Source: Bacteroidota bacterium (GTDB lineage Bacteria > Bacteroidota > Bacteroidia > Flavobacteriales > Weeksellaceae). Taken from it: a DNA stretch of 16,294 nucleotides. The notes under the pieces are model-generated. The model was given only the letters and a program-made list of their open reading frames with translations. It was not told where the DNA came from and ran no database searches. The DNA lies in NCBI GenBank assembly GCA_023419095.1, contig JAEZYN010000119.1:1-16294 (forward strand). The letters are read 5' to 3'. Every line of letters begins with the position of its first letter. The stretch's first letter is position 1. The translations under genes and the position numbers were made by a program. Positions 8,401-15,468 of this stretch are shown in pieces.

Positions 8401-11400
8401 TGCCTTTTGGGCTGTCACAGGTTGGGTTTATTCTTGTATAGCTTGGCTGATTGAGGTAGAATTTGCTGATAGTAGCACTAGTGGAAGTAGAAATACAGCC
8501 CGCGGCATTTTTGATTTTTATCTGATAATAACCTGGTGTCGGGTTTAGCAGGACAGGACTGTTAACCCAGGTAGTGCCGTTGTCAAAAGAATATTGTGCA
8601 GCCTGAGAAACCACCGTGATACTTCCTGCATTGGTACAGGTAGGCTGAACTGTATTCACGAATGGTGATGGCAGGTTGTAACTTCTGATATTCACATACA
8701 TGTCATAGGGATTGGAAGTACAATTCTGTGCATTTTTGATGACAACATTATAGTAACCGCTTGTCAAATCCTTTTTTTCGTTGGAAGTGCCCCAAGTTGT
8801 CCCGCCGTCAAAGCTGTACAATGCTGCCGGTGTCATTATTTTAATACTGCCTTGTACCATACAGGTTGGCTGTATAATTATCACATCCGGTTTGGGCAGA
8901 TAATATCTCTGCATTTGAACAGAGTTAAAGTTAGATTTGCAGCCTTGTGCGTTTTCAATTACAATTTGATAACTGCCGTCTGCCAGATTGGTGAAAACCG
9001 GATTCGTACTCCAGGTACTGCCGCCGTTTACGCTGTATTTTGCTGCCGGTGTTGTGACTGTAATTGTTCCGCCTACACCACAGGTGGGCTGTGTTGACGT
9101 AAATGTAGGTTTAGGCAGTAAAAACTGCTTGATTTGTACCGTTGTACTGGTAGATTCACAGGTCGCATTACGAACCTTAACATAGTAATAGCTGTCTTGA
9201 GTAAGGTTTGTTCTGGTATTTGATGTTGTCCACGTATATCCGTTGTCGACGCTGTATTCCGCCGCGGGAGTCGTTATAGTAATACTTCCCGGCGTGCCGC
9301 AGGTTGGCTGCACAACATTTACAGCAGGACTTGCCAGGTGTGTAGAGTCTAGATCTACATAAATATAATCTGATTTGCAGCCCGCGCTTCTCGTCACCAG
9401 AATATAGGTTTTCTGTGGAAGATTATTATAAAATGTATTGGTAGTCCACGTAGCGCCACCATCGATACTGTAAAAATCGGCGGTGGACGTGAAACGTATG
9501 CTGCCCACATTCCCGCAGCTGGGATTGGTTGCAACATAGGTAGGCGCGGCCAGATAAGCCGTATTCATAAAGACACTCACACTACTTGAAACACAGTTGA
9601 GTGAGTTTTTTATCGCCACCTGATAGCTGTAACCCGTCAGATTGTTGAAGACATTGGAGGCAGACCATGTGTACCCGCCATCGATGCTGTACATACTTGC
9701 CGGCGTATTTACGGTGATGGAACCTTTGACGCTGCACGTGGGCTGAACCACGGTGATGTCCGGTTCTGCAATTCTGGGAGCCGAAAGCGTAACGTAGGTT
9801 GACTGCGATTTACAACCCAGCGCATTTTTCACCTGTATCTGATAACTTCCCGACGGAAGTGTTTTCGTGTTGACTGTCGTCCACGTAGCCCCGCCGTCAA
9901 AACTGTAAAAATCGGAAACGGAATTGATTGTGATCCTTCCGTCAACGCCACAGGTTGGTGCTTCAATGCTGTAAAACGGGGTGGGAAGAGTCGGCTCATT
10001 AAGGGTTACATAGGAAATTTGCGAAAGGCAGCCCGCCGCATTTTTGATTCGTAATTTATAATTGCCGGGAGGCAGATCCTTAAGGTTACTGGTACTCCAT
10101 GTCACGCCACCGTCGAAGCTGTACATATCTGCTGCAGTGCTGATGTAGATAGATCCGTCCACACCACATTCGGGGTTGATAACACTGTACTGCGGACTCA
10201 TGTTCTGGTACGCCTGAATATTGATGTACTGAAAATATGCTGAAGTACAGCCGAGGCTATTTCTAATACCAATCGAAAATGTCCCAGACGTGATATTGTT
10301 TAATGTGTTACTGGTAACCCAGGTTTGCCCGCCGTCAAAAGTGTAGAAATCTGACGGTGTTGTGATAGTGATTGAGCCTGTCTCCGTACAGGCAGGATTA
10401 ATCAATACGTATTCCGGATTGCCGAGCGTGTTACTCGAAATCAAAACATCACGTGGATTGGAAATACATCCCGACACATCTTTGGTCCGCACAGTATACA
10501 GACCCGGTGATAAACCGGTCGCCACGGAACTTGTTCCCCAAGTGGTTCCGTTATCAAAACTGTAATACGCCGCAGGCGTGCTTACCGTAATCGTACCGGA
10601 GTCACCGCAAAACTTCGGCTGTTCGGTATTGCAGTTTGGGTAAGCCGTCAGAACGGGATTAATGGTGACACTTTGGGCATAAGAAGTACAGCCTGCAAGT
10701 GTTTTTATTACCACTTTATAGGTTCCCGGATACAGATTGTTGCGTAAGGGATTGGTCGACCAAGTCTGGCCGTCATCAAAACTGTATTGGGACGCAGGTG
10801 AAATTACCTTGATGCTTCCTGTAGAAATGAAGCAGGATGGATGCGTAACGTCTAATGTGGGCATTACGGCCGTCACGGTGGGTTCTATCGACACACTTGC
10901 CGTACTTGCACAGCCAAAACTGTCAGTTACAGTCACCGAATAGATTCCGGTAGCGTTCACGGTAATGTTTTGCGTTGTCTCTCCCGTAGACCATAGATAG
11001 GATGCACCCGGGGTCGCTTTCAGTTCGGTACTTCCCGCGCAGACATTTAATATGCCAGTAATTCCTGCTGTCGGATTTTTAAGCTCAAGCTGAACCGGAA
11101 TGATTTTAAAACAGGCTGCACTTTTCGAAACGCGGACATATATTGTAGCGGAAGGCGACGGATAGGCCGTGTGTGTCGTGATTGCTCCTGTATTGTTAAA
11201 TGCTGCAGCATAGTCTGCAAAATACTGAAATGTAAGGCCGGCTGTGGATGGTACGATGAGCCCGTCGAAATCTGTAAGGTTAAACGTTTCCGTCCCGTCA
11301 TGCCCAATATCACATTTCGAAATTTTCGCGGTTTGCACGGCAATGTCACAACCCGCTGAACAGTTTAGAAAACTGATGTCCCAACCAGGATTCGCATCAT

Positions 11401-12649
11401 AGTCGGTGGCGGAACCGAAAATAGCGGTATTACCGCCAGATACGCCACATCCGCTGCCCCCACCACCGGGAGCCACATCGAAATCCGCTGTTACGCTTAC
11501 ATTATAGTTACTACTGCTGATGTTGGGGAAATTCTGTGGAAGTAGGGTAAAACAGAACTTTTGGTTTACCGTATCAAGCGTTGCAGGTGTGGTACTGGTG
11601 AAAACCACGCTGCCGCTGGCGTCATGAAGTTTTAGCATTAATGTTTTTAGTGTTGCCGCTACACCACCGGAATTGGGTAATGTATAACTTCCGCAAACTG
11701 ATAACGGCAGGGAAGGGCAGATGCTGTACAATGGCTCGGTCTCTACGGAACCCACGAAGTTTTCATTCGATTGCAGCATGCAGATATCGTCAACATACGC
11801 GTATCCGAAATGGCCGCCTAAACCACATCTTGACGCCATAAATTCTACCGTAAATTCTTCGTTATTGGGTATCGAAGAGATATCCAGTATTCCCGACTGC
11901 CATTTGTCGGTATAAAGGGTTACATAGCCGTATCCGCCCGACGGCACTTTAGTGAATATACAGTTTTTTTCGTCACCCACGAGACAGAACTCACTCACTA
12001 CGACGCCGTTTTTATTGATGATCCGAGCCTTGAAAAAAGCCTGATTATCGGTATGGCTGTTATCGTAAACCGACTGCAGAACGGCTTTATAATTAAATTT
12101 CAGCTGGTTTTCGTTATTGGTTTTGAATCTTTTACCCTGAACGATGGACCCGTATGTCCCCGAGTTGGTGTAGTTTATCTTTAATGCGTACTGATCAAAG
12201 GCTTTGATATTGCCCATAAACTCGTCGATCAGGTTCGAAGGCACCGAAGTAGCCATCAAATCGGTATTTCCCGGTTTATATTGTGGAATACCCGAATCAG
12301 CGGAATTTGATATTGATTGGCATTGTGTTGGCCCGGGCGGTTGCCCGATGGTATAGAGGAAATTTTTAATAAAACCGGCACCACTTACGGTTTCAATCTG
12401 TTCGAAACCGCCGTTTGTACACATTTCCACCGCTGTTTGCGTGCTTTTGTGCAAGTGAGATTGTTCAAGCTCTACACGCTGCTGGCGCTCTCTCAGAAGT
12501 CGGTCACGGGTAGCTTTGTCTTTTACAATTTTACCGCTGGAATCCTCTATGATGCCCTGCTGTAGATAACTGAGGTCTTCGGCGGTGCGGTTTTGTGAAT
12601 AGAAAAAATTTAAAAAAAGGAAAAAAATGAACAGGTAAAATTGTTTCAT
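5438..12649 (-). CDS. Giant repeat adhesin-like protein with T9SS type B (gliding motility-associated) C-terminal domain
   Basis: This 2403-residue cell-surface or secreted protein starts with a signal peptide (about 1-19, FYLFIFFLFLNFFYS). Residues about 70-270 look like a jelly-roll-type beta domain (NGGFE start, YAYVDDICML end). Several cysteine-containing beta regions follow, including a PKD/Ig-like module at about 535-590 (YLWSTGETTQNITV). Eighteen tandem repeats of about 74 residues occupy about 603-1920. Two Ig-like modules (about 1936-2080, each with VKWYA and TYYATQTxNGCES), two further beta modules, a degenerate repeat (about 2264-2316) and the sorting domain (2319-2403, NIFTPNGDGVNDNW ... 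LPTGNYWYYI) complete it. Type B sorting domains direct export through T9SS; SprB, the Flavobacterium johnsoniae gliding adhesin, is the best-known example. The repeats share SprB-repeat layout (Cys-GSI, Y-S, DGG-W, L-x-x-G-x-Y, GC-S), but the identity is an inference. No PorP/SprF partner gene adjoins. An adhesion or matrix role is likely; the ligand is unknown. Confidence 0.93.
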   Translation of the reverse strand: MKQFYLFIFFLFLNFFYSQNRTAEDLSYLQQGIIEDSSGKIVKDKATRDRLLRERQQRVELEQSHLHKSTQTAVEMCTNGGFEQIETVSGAGFIKNFLYTIGQPPGPTQCQSISNSADSGIPQYKPGNTDLMATSVPSNLIDEFMGNIKAFDQYALKINYTNSGTYGSIVQGKRFKTNNENQLKFNYKAVLQSVYDNSHTDNQAFFKARIINKNGVVVSEFCLVGDEKNCIFTKVPSGGYGYVTLYTDKWQSGILDISSIPNNEEFTVEFMASRCGLGGHFGYAYVDDICMLQSNENFVGSVETEPLYSICPSLPLSVCGSYTLPNSGGVAATLKTLMLKLHDASGSVVFTSTTPATLDTVNQKFCFTLLPQNFPNISSSNYNVSVTADFDVAPGGGGSGCGVSGGNTAIFGSATDYDANPGWDISFLNCSAGCDIAVQTAKISKCDIGHDGTETFNLTDFDGLIVPSTAGLTFQYFADYAAAFNNTGAITTHTAYPSPSATIYVRVSKSAACFKIIPVQLELKNPTAGITGILNVCAGSTELKATPGASYLWSTGETTQNITVNATGIYSVTVTDSFGCASTASVSIEPTVTAVMPTLDVTHPSCFISTGSIKVISPASQYSFDDGQTWSTNPLRNNLYPGTYKVVIKTLAGCTSYAQSVTINPVLTAYPNCNTEQPKFCGDSGTITVSTPAAYYSFDNGTTWGTSSVATGLSPGLYTVRTKDVSGCISNPRDVLISSNTLGNPEYVLINPACTETGSITITTPSDFYTFDGGQTWVTSNTLNNITSGTFSIGIRNSLGCTSAYFQYINIQAYQNMSPQYSVINPECGVDGSIYISTAADMYSFDGGVTWSTSNLKDLPPGNYKLRIKNAAGCLSQISYVTLNEPTLPTPFYSIEAPTCGVDGRITINSVSDFYSFDGGATWTTVNTKTLPSGSYQIQVKNALGCKSQSTYVTLSAPRIAEPDITVVQPTCSVKGSITVNTPASMYSIDGGYTWSASNVFNNLTGYSYQVAIKNSLNCVSSSVSVFMNTAYLAAPTYVATNPSCGNVGSIRFTSTADFYSIDGGATWTTNTFYNNLPQKTYILVTRSAGCKSDYIYVDLDSTHLASPAVNVVQPTCGTPGSITITTPAAEYSVDNGYTWTTSNTRTNLTQDSYYYVKVRNATCESTSTTVQIKQFLLPKPTFTSTQPTCGVGGTITVTTPAAKYSVNGGSTWSTNPVFTNLADGSYQIVIENAQGCKSNFNSVQMQRYYLPKPDVIIIQPTCMVQGSIKIMTPAALYSFDGGTTWGTSNEKKDLTSGYYNVVIKNAQNCTSNPYDMYVNIRSYNLPSPFVNTVQPTCTNAGSITVVSQAAQYSFDNGTTWVNSPVLLNPTPGYYQIKIKNAAGCISTSTSATISKFYLNQPSYTRINPTCDSPKGTIYITTVADQYSFDNGATWTTNPVKKDLASGTYYLLVKNNLGCVSQSAYVYINSAPTVPAAPIVTVTQPSSCGTTDGSITITSPGTSFTFNDGASWSTNPVKKNIGAGTYIIRLKTNSYSCESVSLSVTLDSGQAAPAPTVTVQQPTCSVATGSITVTTSAATYSFDDGLTFVYSNTKSGLEPGIYKIKIKNTSGCISLVTTATVSAPAPLPAPVYVAKQPDCTSALGSITITSPAALYSFDNGITYSNSNTKTGLGAGTYMIMIKDAAGCFSLAETVTILPQPVTPAAPQLSVSAPAGCSAVTGSVAVISAASLYSYDDGLTWVTNSSADLAPGMYNVRIKLSATGCPSPATTASVDAAPNAPALPLFTVAQPSTCVNPFGIISITSTEHQYSFDNGITYTSNPVSAPLSAGTHFIKVRNSTGCESGAVAVMINVPTDTPVKPTATLRQIDCTNAFGEITVNELASQYSIDGGLNWQSSNIFSGLTAGNYAIRTKNTLGCVSVTSNAVINTFINPTPKPIVSAVQNFCIQENPTVASLAATGAGVKWYAGATSSTNLASATPLTESTYYATQTLNGCESERTPVQVKIFATAAPTGLNAQVFCVSQQAKVSDLQSTGSAVKWYASLTSTTPLASNTMLQNGTTYYATQTMNGCESVARLGVSVSLVITNIPAVDHTASAICSDENGTKVVNLTQFQQDLVPNSGSYSYLYFNSANTQITDPAQAVLQTGLNVYEVEIKSATGCSARVKLRIQVNASPIVNVPAAAEYCPDSFVELNAGAQPAGSTFRWTLNGNVIGTSKTVNASENGLYTVTVTNKVGCSTTKTIAVKKTEPPIITQIKIENSTVQILAIGSGTLEYSVDGTSWQNQNIFYNVAVGTHKAYVRSGSEPCAVAEKEFTIFKVNNIFTPNGDGVNDNWTIEGLEKYPDSHVRVLDRLGTVVLDQKVKDNFSWNGQHSGRNLPTGNYWYYITVSDGRILSGYVTLKNRN
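6893..10843 (-). repeat. 18 tandem coding repeats of about 223 bp (74 residues) inside the giant protein
   Basis: Each unit reads P-[TS]-C-x(3,4)-G-[ST]-I, then a strand with Y-[ST]-[FVIY]-[DN]-[GD]-G-x-[TS]-[WYF], a short N- or L-rich loop, G-x-Y-x-[IVL]-x-[IVT]-[KR], and a closing G-C-x-S. The first cysteine is codon 606 (bases 10832-10834) in unit 1 and codon 1869 (7043-7045) in unit 18, giving a mean period of 74.3 residues. Units are related at the protein level but clearly diverged in DNA, so they are not recent identical copies. Nearly every unit carries exactly two cysteines, the pattern expected of one disulphide per module. The units divide into two groups by the cysteine-to-glycine spacing (see findings). 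Confidence 0.93.
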
Positions 12650-12713
12650 CCGCAGATTAAAATATGTTAAAATATTGTAAAAGAATTGTAAAAAATCTTA
12701 AAATTCCTGGCGC

Positions 12714-12721
12714 CAAATATA
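12714..12721 (-). promoter_or_regulatory. Probable promoter -7 box for the giant repeat gene
   Basis: On the minus strand these bases read TATATTTG, a full match to the Bacteroidota -7 consensus TAnnTTTG. Transcription would begin near 12707, giving a leader of about 58 AT-rich bases before the ATG at 12649. The -33 position shows only a weak candidate (TGTGG with an 18-base spacer), so the call rests on the -7 box and its position. Confidence 0.5.
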
Positions 12722-12865
12722 AATAAATTACTGAAACAGCCACATGCGTGAAGTCATTAAATAAAAATTAATACAGAAAGATAATTTATGATGAGAGAGC
12801 ACAGTCATGCACAGGAAATTCGACGTCCCGCGAAGCTGCACTTTTTCTAATCCATTTGTTTAGTT

Positions 12866-12873
12866 TATTTTTG
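12866..12873 (+). promoter_or_regulatory. Probable promoter -7 box for the DedA-family gene
   Basis: TATTTTTG matches TAnnTTTG and lies 27 bases before the ATG at 12900, which would give a leader of roughly 20 bases. The -33 region is T-rich (ACTTTTTC near 12840) without an exact TTTG at ideal spacing. Together with the box at 12714 on the other strand, it makes 12650-12899 a divergent promoter region. Confidence 0.45.
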
Positions 12874-12899
12874 CAACCATTCAAATTTTAAATTTAATT

Positions 12900-13580
12900 A
12901 TGGAAATTATTCAAAGCGTTCTCGATTTCTTTCTGAACCTCGACAAACATCTGTTCACCATGATCGTTGATTACGGCTTGTGGATTTACCTCATTCTTTT
13001 TCTGATTATTTTCGTGGAAACCGGTCTTGTGGTAATGCCTTTTCTGCCGGGAGACTCGCTGCTGTTCGCTGCGGGAACATTTTGTGCGGGCGTCACTGGT
13101 GCGTCGGGCGAGGTGGCCAGCCTTAATTTATGGCTGGTACTCGGACTTCTGTTTATAGCCGCTGTTTTGGGTGATTCGTTGAATTATTATTTCGGTAAAA
13201 ATATCGGACTCAGAATTCTGGGCTGGAAGATTGGTGAAAAACAGCTGGTGAATCCGAAATATATTGCACAGACTCAGGCGTTCTATGAGAAAAACGGACC
13301 CAAGACCATTATCATTGCACGGTTTGTCCCTATTGTAAGAACTTTTGCGCCTTTCGTTGCAGGTATCGGTTCGATGAACTATAAGACATTCATTAAATAC
13401 AATATTATCGGTGGCTTTGTGTGGGTTTTCGGACTTACGTTGCTTGGCTATTTCTTTGGTAACATGCCGATCGTGCAGGAAAATTTCGAAACTGTAATTA
13501 TCGGAATCATCGTCATTTCAATCTTACCGATGATCTGGGAATTCATCAGTACAAAACTCAAAAAAAATAAAGCGGAGTAG
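12900..13580 (+). CDS. DedA/VTT family inner membrane protein
   Basis: The 226-residue product has DedA family features in order: an N-terminal amphipathic helix, a hydrophobic segment at about 24-42 followed by FVETGLVVMPFLPGDSLLF (re-entrant loop with conserved Glu and Pro-Gly-Asp), a hydrophobic segment LGLLFIAAVLGDSLNYYFGK, the signature ARFVPIVRTFAPFVAGIGSM (conserved Arg and Pro of the second re-entrant loop), and two terminal membrane helices ending in a basic tail. The length is normal for the family (about 200-225). DedA proteins belong to the VTT/SNARE-associated superfamily of lipid scramblase- or transporter-like membrane proteins. Some members recycle undecaprenyl phosphate across the membrane and others affect membrane potential or drug resistance. 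The sequence does not show which subfamily role applies. It is transcribed alone, between its own promoter box and a terminator. Confidence 0.9.
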   Translation: MEIIQSVLDFFLNLDKHLFTMIVDYGLWIYLILFLIIFVETGLVVMPFLPGDSLLFAAGTFCAGVTGASGEVASLNLWLVLGLLFIAAVLGDSLNYYFGKNIGLRILGWKIGEKQLVNPKYIAQTQAFYEKNGPKTIIIARFVPIVRTFAPFVAGIGSMNYKTFIKYNIIGGFVWVFGLTLLGYFFGNMPIVQENFETVIIGIIVISILPMIWEFISTKLKKNKAE

Positions 13581-13601
13581 AATCTTTCGGTTTGTTGATA
13601 T

Positions 13602-13633
13602 TGCCACGATTGTTCGTGGCATTTCTTGTTTTC
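13602..13633 (+). terminator. Rho-independent terminator after the DedA-family gene
   Basis: TGCCACGA (13602-13609) and TCGTGGCA (13614-13621) form a perfect 8-base-pair stem with a TTGT loop, followed by a T-rich tail (TTTCTTGTTTTC). It lies 22 bases after the stop codon and separates this gene from the next one. Confidence 0.8.
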
Positions 13634-13683
13634 AGAAATTACCGGAAATCCATATAAAAATCTTTCGCTTGCGCGATTTTGCT

Positions 13684-13691
13684 TAATTTTG
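13684..13691 (+). promoter_or_regulatory. Probable promoter -7 box for the acidic protein gene
   Basis: TAATTTTG matches TAnnTTTG and lies 43 bases before the ATG at 13735. A TTTC at 13663-13666, 17 bases upstream, could serve as a weak -33 element. Its position just downstream of the DedA terminator supports separate transcription of the acidic protein. Confidence 0.5.
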
Positions 13692-13734
13692 CGTACTTAA
13701 TTTTCTTAACATTCTCGCATTAAATCTCACTGCA

Positions 13735-14523
13735 ATGATTGATAAAAATTTCTACCTTGAAAATCTCACCGCCTTCGATACGTTGATTGAAACCGACAGA
13801 ATCGAAGCTGAAAAAGCGATATTTAAGGTGTACTGTATCCTGCAGCGCGATAAATATTGGTTGCATAACGTGGCTACGCCGGAAGAAATTGACAGCGAGG
13901 ACGCGGAACTTCTGGAAGAAACCGAGGCAGAACTCAATGCTTTGGAAGAACAGTACGGCTTCCGTTTTGCGTATTTTCATCAGTTGGTGATGGAGGAAAT
14001 GCAGAAAGGCGAATCCGGTAATATGGCCGAAACAGTTGCTGAAAACGAGCTGCACGGTCTTTCGGACGAAAATTTGGATGGTGTGGAAGAGGACGAAGAT
14101 TTTGATTTTTACACTGAAGATGAATTTGAAGATGAACCTGCCGACCATATGGGCGATTTTAGCGATGAAGAACTGAATTTGGTTGTAGATTATGTGCTGA
14201 ACAGTGCCAAGCAGAAATTCGATTATGACGGGTTTTTGTCCTCGTTTCAGGAAGTGCCGACTGAGTTTCTGGATGATCACGTACTCTTATACATCATCGC
14301 GCGCAAGGCTTATGGTGAGCCCGAAGAAGACATTGCTGAAGCGTTGCTGGAATCTTTTGAGAGTAATGGTTTTGAGGTTGAGGTTGCAGACTTGTTGAAT
14401 TTAACTGAAACTTTTGGTAAAAAATTAGGGAAAGAAATTCTGGCTTTCGGCATCGCGATGGACAGTTTGCAACAGGGCACGCATCCGGTAGATGTGGTGG
14501 CGCATATTTCTGATATTATTTAA
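13735..14523 (+). CDS. Acidic protein of unknown function
   Basis: I do not recognise a family for this 262-residue product. It has no signal peptide and no membrane segment, so it is probably cytoplasmic. It is strongly acidic throughout, with an Asp/Glu-dense stretch at about 116-147 (GVEEDEDFDFYTEDEFEDEP) that separates two mainly helical halves. The N-terminal half (1-105) contains the aromatic-rich helix FKVYCILQRDKYWLHNV and a heptad-like Glu/Leu segment at about 51-73. The C-terminal half (about 142-262) contains FSDEELNLVVDYVLNSAKQK, DDHVLLYIIARKAYG and a terminal helix ending in AHISDII. The reading frame is convincing: it has a consensus promoter box upstream, follows a terminator and shows protein-like codon bias, while the antisense frame (13720-14280) looks like a shadow. 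The acidic centre could be a flexible linker or a mimic of nucleic acid charge; neither can be shown. Confidence 0.8.
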   Translation: MIDKNFYLENLTAFDTLIETDRIEAEKAIFKVYCILQRDKYWLHNVATPEEIDSEDAELLEETEAELNALEEQYGFRFAYFHQLVMEEMQKGESGNMAETVAENELHGLSDENLDGVEEDEDFDFYTEDEFEDEPADHMGDFSDEELNLVVDYVLNSAKQKFDYDGFLSSFQEVPTEFLDDHVLLYIIARKAYGEPEEDIAEALLESFESNGFEVEVADLLNLTETFGKKLGKEILAFGIAMDSLQQGTHPVDVVAHISDII

Positions 14524-14532
14524 GTTTTAAAA

Positions 14533-14566
14533 GGAAATTTAATTTAATTTAAACTTTCCGCTTTTA
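14533..14566. terminator. Possible bidirectional terminator between convergent genes
   Basis: GGAAATTTAA (14533-14542) pairs with TTAAACTTTCC (14549-14559) with one bulged base, and both sides are flanked by short runs of A or T (AAAA before, CTTTT after). The stem is AT-rich and so weak. Its placement between the stops of the convergent acidic-protein and YcxB-like genes is what suggests termination on both strands. Confidence 0.4.
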
Positions 14567-14585
14567 ATTAATAGCCTAAATTCAT

Positions 14586-15086
14586 TTACTCCAGTAAATT
14601 TACCGGCACCTTCACCAGCTTTCTCAGGATGTTCCGGAATTCGATTATTTCTATTGGTTTTAAATCTTTTTTTGCAATGATGATGGCCGAAAGACTGTTC
14701 TGATAGATGATAAACCAGTCGCGCCTTTCAATGATTTTATAGAGTTTTTCCCATTTTACTTCCATGTAAAACGAATTGCCATGAATTTTGATTGTCTCAG
14801 GCAAAAGTTCCATTTCCAGCGGTTCGCAAATCTGGTTACTCGAGTGATACACCGTGTAAATCGTAGTGAAAATGACGATCGGTTGCACCACTACAATCAG
14901 ACCTAATGTGATGTACTGATAAATAATCGGCAGCGGCAAATCGAAATAGCCCGCATAATAGAAAATGATCCATAAAATCAGCAGCAGCGCAACGCCCAAA
15001 ATCAGTTTCATTATTGGCCGCTGATAGGTAAGTCCGAATATAAGTTTTGCATATTGCTTAAAGGAAACCTGGGTTCTTATTTTCAT
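14586..15086 (-). CDS. YcxB-like membrane protein
   Basis: This 166-residue protein has an N-terminal cytoplasmic stretch (FKQYAKLIFGLTYQRP), two closely spaced membrane helices (about 26-46 and 53-75), and a soluble C-terminal domain of about 85 residues. The latter shows the YcxB pattern: an acidic or polar strand (LEMELLPETIKIHG), then MEVKWEKLYKIIERRDWFII, then SAIIIAKKDLKPIEIIEFRN. This resembles the order 'W-x-x-hydrophobic-x-K-hydrophobic-x-E ... hydrophobic-I-x-K' seen in family members. The role of YcxB proteins is unknown; the soluble part has a PH-like flavour but that is conjecture. The gene lies just downstream of a terminator for the next minus-strand gene, so it probably has its own promoter in the 30 bases between. 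I see only a one-mismatch box there (AAAGTTTG on the minus strand). Confidence 0.75.
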   Translation of the reverse strand: MKIRTQVSFKQYAKLIFGLTYQRPIMKLILGVALLLILWIIFYYAGYFDLPLPIIYQYITLGLIVVVQPIVIFTTIYTVYHSSNQICEPLEMELLPETIKIHGNSFYMEVKWEKLYKIIERRDWFIIYQNSLSAIIIAKKDLKPIEIIEFRNILRKLVKVPVNLLE

Positions 15087-15115
15087 TTATTGGTCGTGTT
15101 TACAAACTTTATTGC

Positions 15116-15140
15116 ACAAAAAAACAGCCTGAGGCTGTTT
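15116..15140 (-). terminator. Rho-independent terminator after the 91-residue gene (minus strand)
   Basis: Read on the minus strand, AAACAGCC, loop TCA, and GGCTGTTT form a perfect 8-base-pair stem (15122-15140) that runs straight into seven Ts (plus-strand A run at 15118-15124). It lies 13 bases beyond the stop at 15153 and insulates that gene from the YcxB-like gene. Confidence 0.85.
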
Positions 15141-15152
15141 CTACTCTCGGAA

Positions 15153-15428
15153 TTACTGAGCCTGGCGATCTGAATCCATATTGTTGTACAAATGATTTTC
15201 AGATAAAAACGTTATCAGCGCGGCATCTACCATTTCCTTGTTCATACGGTAAAAGTTCTGCGGGTTGTCATAATTTTCGCCGGTGTTGTTGCGGTCCAGA
15301 ATGACGTCGCAAGAATATTCATTTCCGTTAATTTCAAAAAATATCTCTCTTTTTACCACCTCGGCTTCAGACCGGCTTTCGCCCAGTCTCAGCAGGTTTA
15401 TTTCATTTTCCTGAATCTCGATTTTCAT
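15153..15428 (-). CDS. Small hypothetical protein downstream of topoisomerase IB
   Basis: I do not recognise this 91-residue protein. It has no signal peptide or membrane segment, and it is acidic and soluble. The first half looks beta-rich (MKIEIQENEINLL, then KREIFFEINGNEYSCDVIL). The second half carries NTGENYDNPQNFYRMNKEMV and a helix DAALITFLSENH. The frame is supported by a good terminator directly after it and by its position 40 bases downstream of the topoisomerase IB stop on the same strand. An A-rich leader of the kind common in this phylum precedes the start. Co-transcription with the topoisomerase gene is likely from spacing alone; a functional link is not shown. Confidence 0.65.
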   Translation of the reverse strand: MKIEIQENEINLLRLGESRSEAEVVKREIFFEINGNEYSCDVILDRNNTGENYDNPQNFYRMNKEMVDAALITFLSENHLYNNMDSDRQAQ

Positions 15429-15468
15429 ACTTTTATATTTTTTAATGTTTGTTTAAATTTTCTCCTTT

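Noticed and set aside
6893..10843. Regular repeats considered as a CRISPR array or satellite DNA
   Set aside because: The period of about 223 bp is a multiple of three only in protein terms, the units are diverged, and they lie wholly inside one intact frame as protein modules.
5517..11915. Many plus-strand open frames of 60-106 codons opposite the giant gene
   Set aside because: They recur with the period of the coding repeats and look like antisense shadows, with no start context or family resemblance.
13720..14280. A 186-codon minus-strand frame opposite the acidic protein
   Set aside because: Its Phe/Ile/His-rich composition is what results from reading a Glu/Asp/Lys-rich gene backwards; the plus-strand gene has the promoter and sensible protein.
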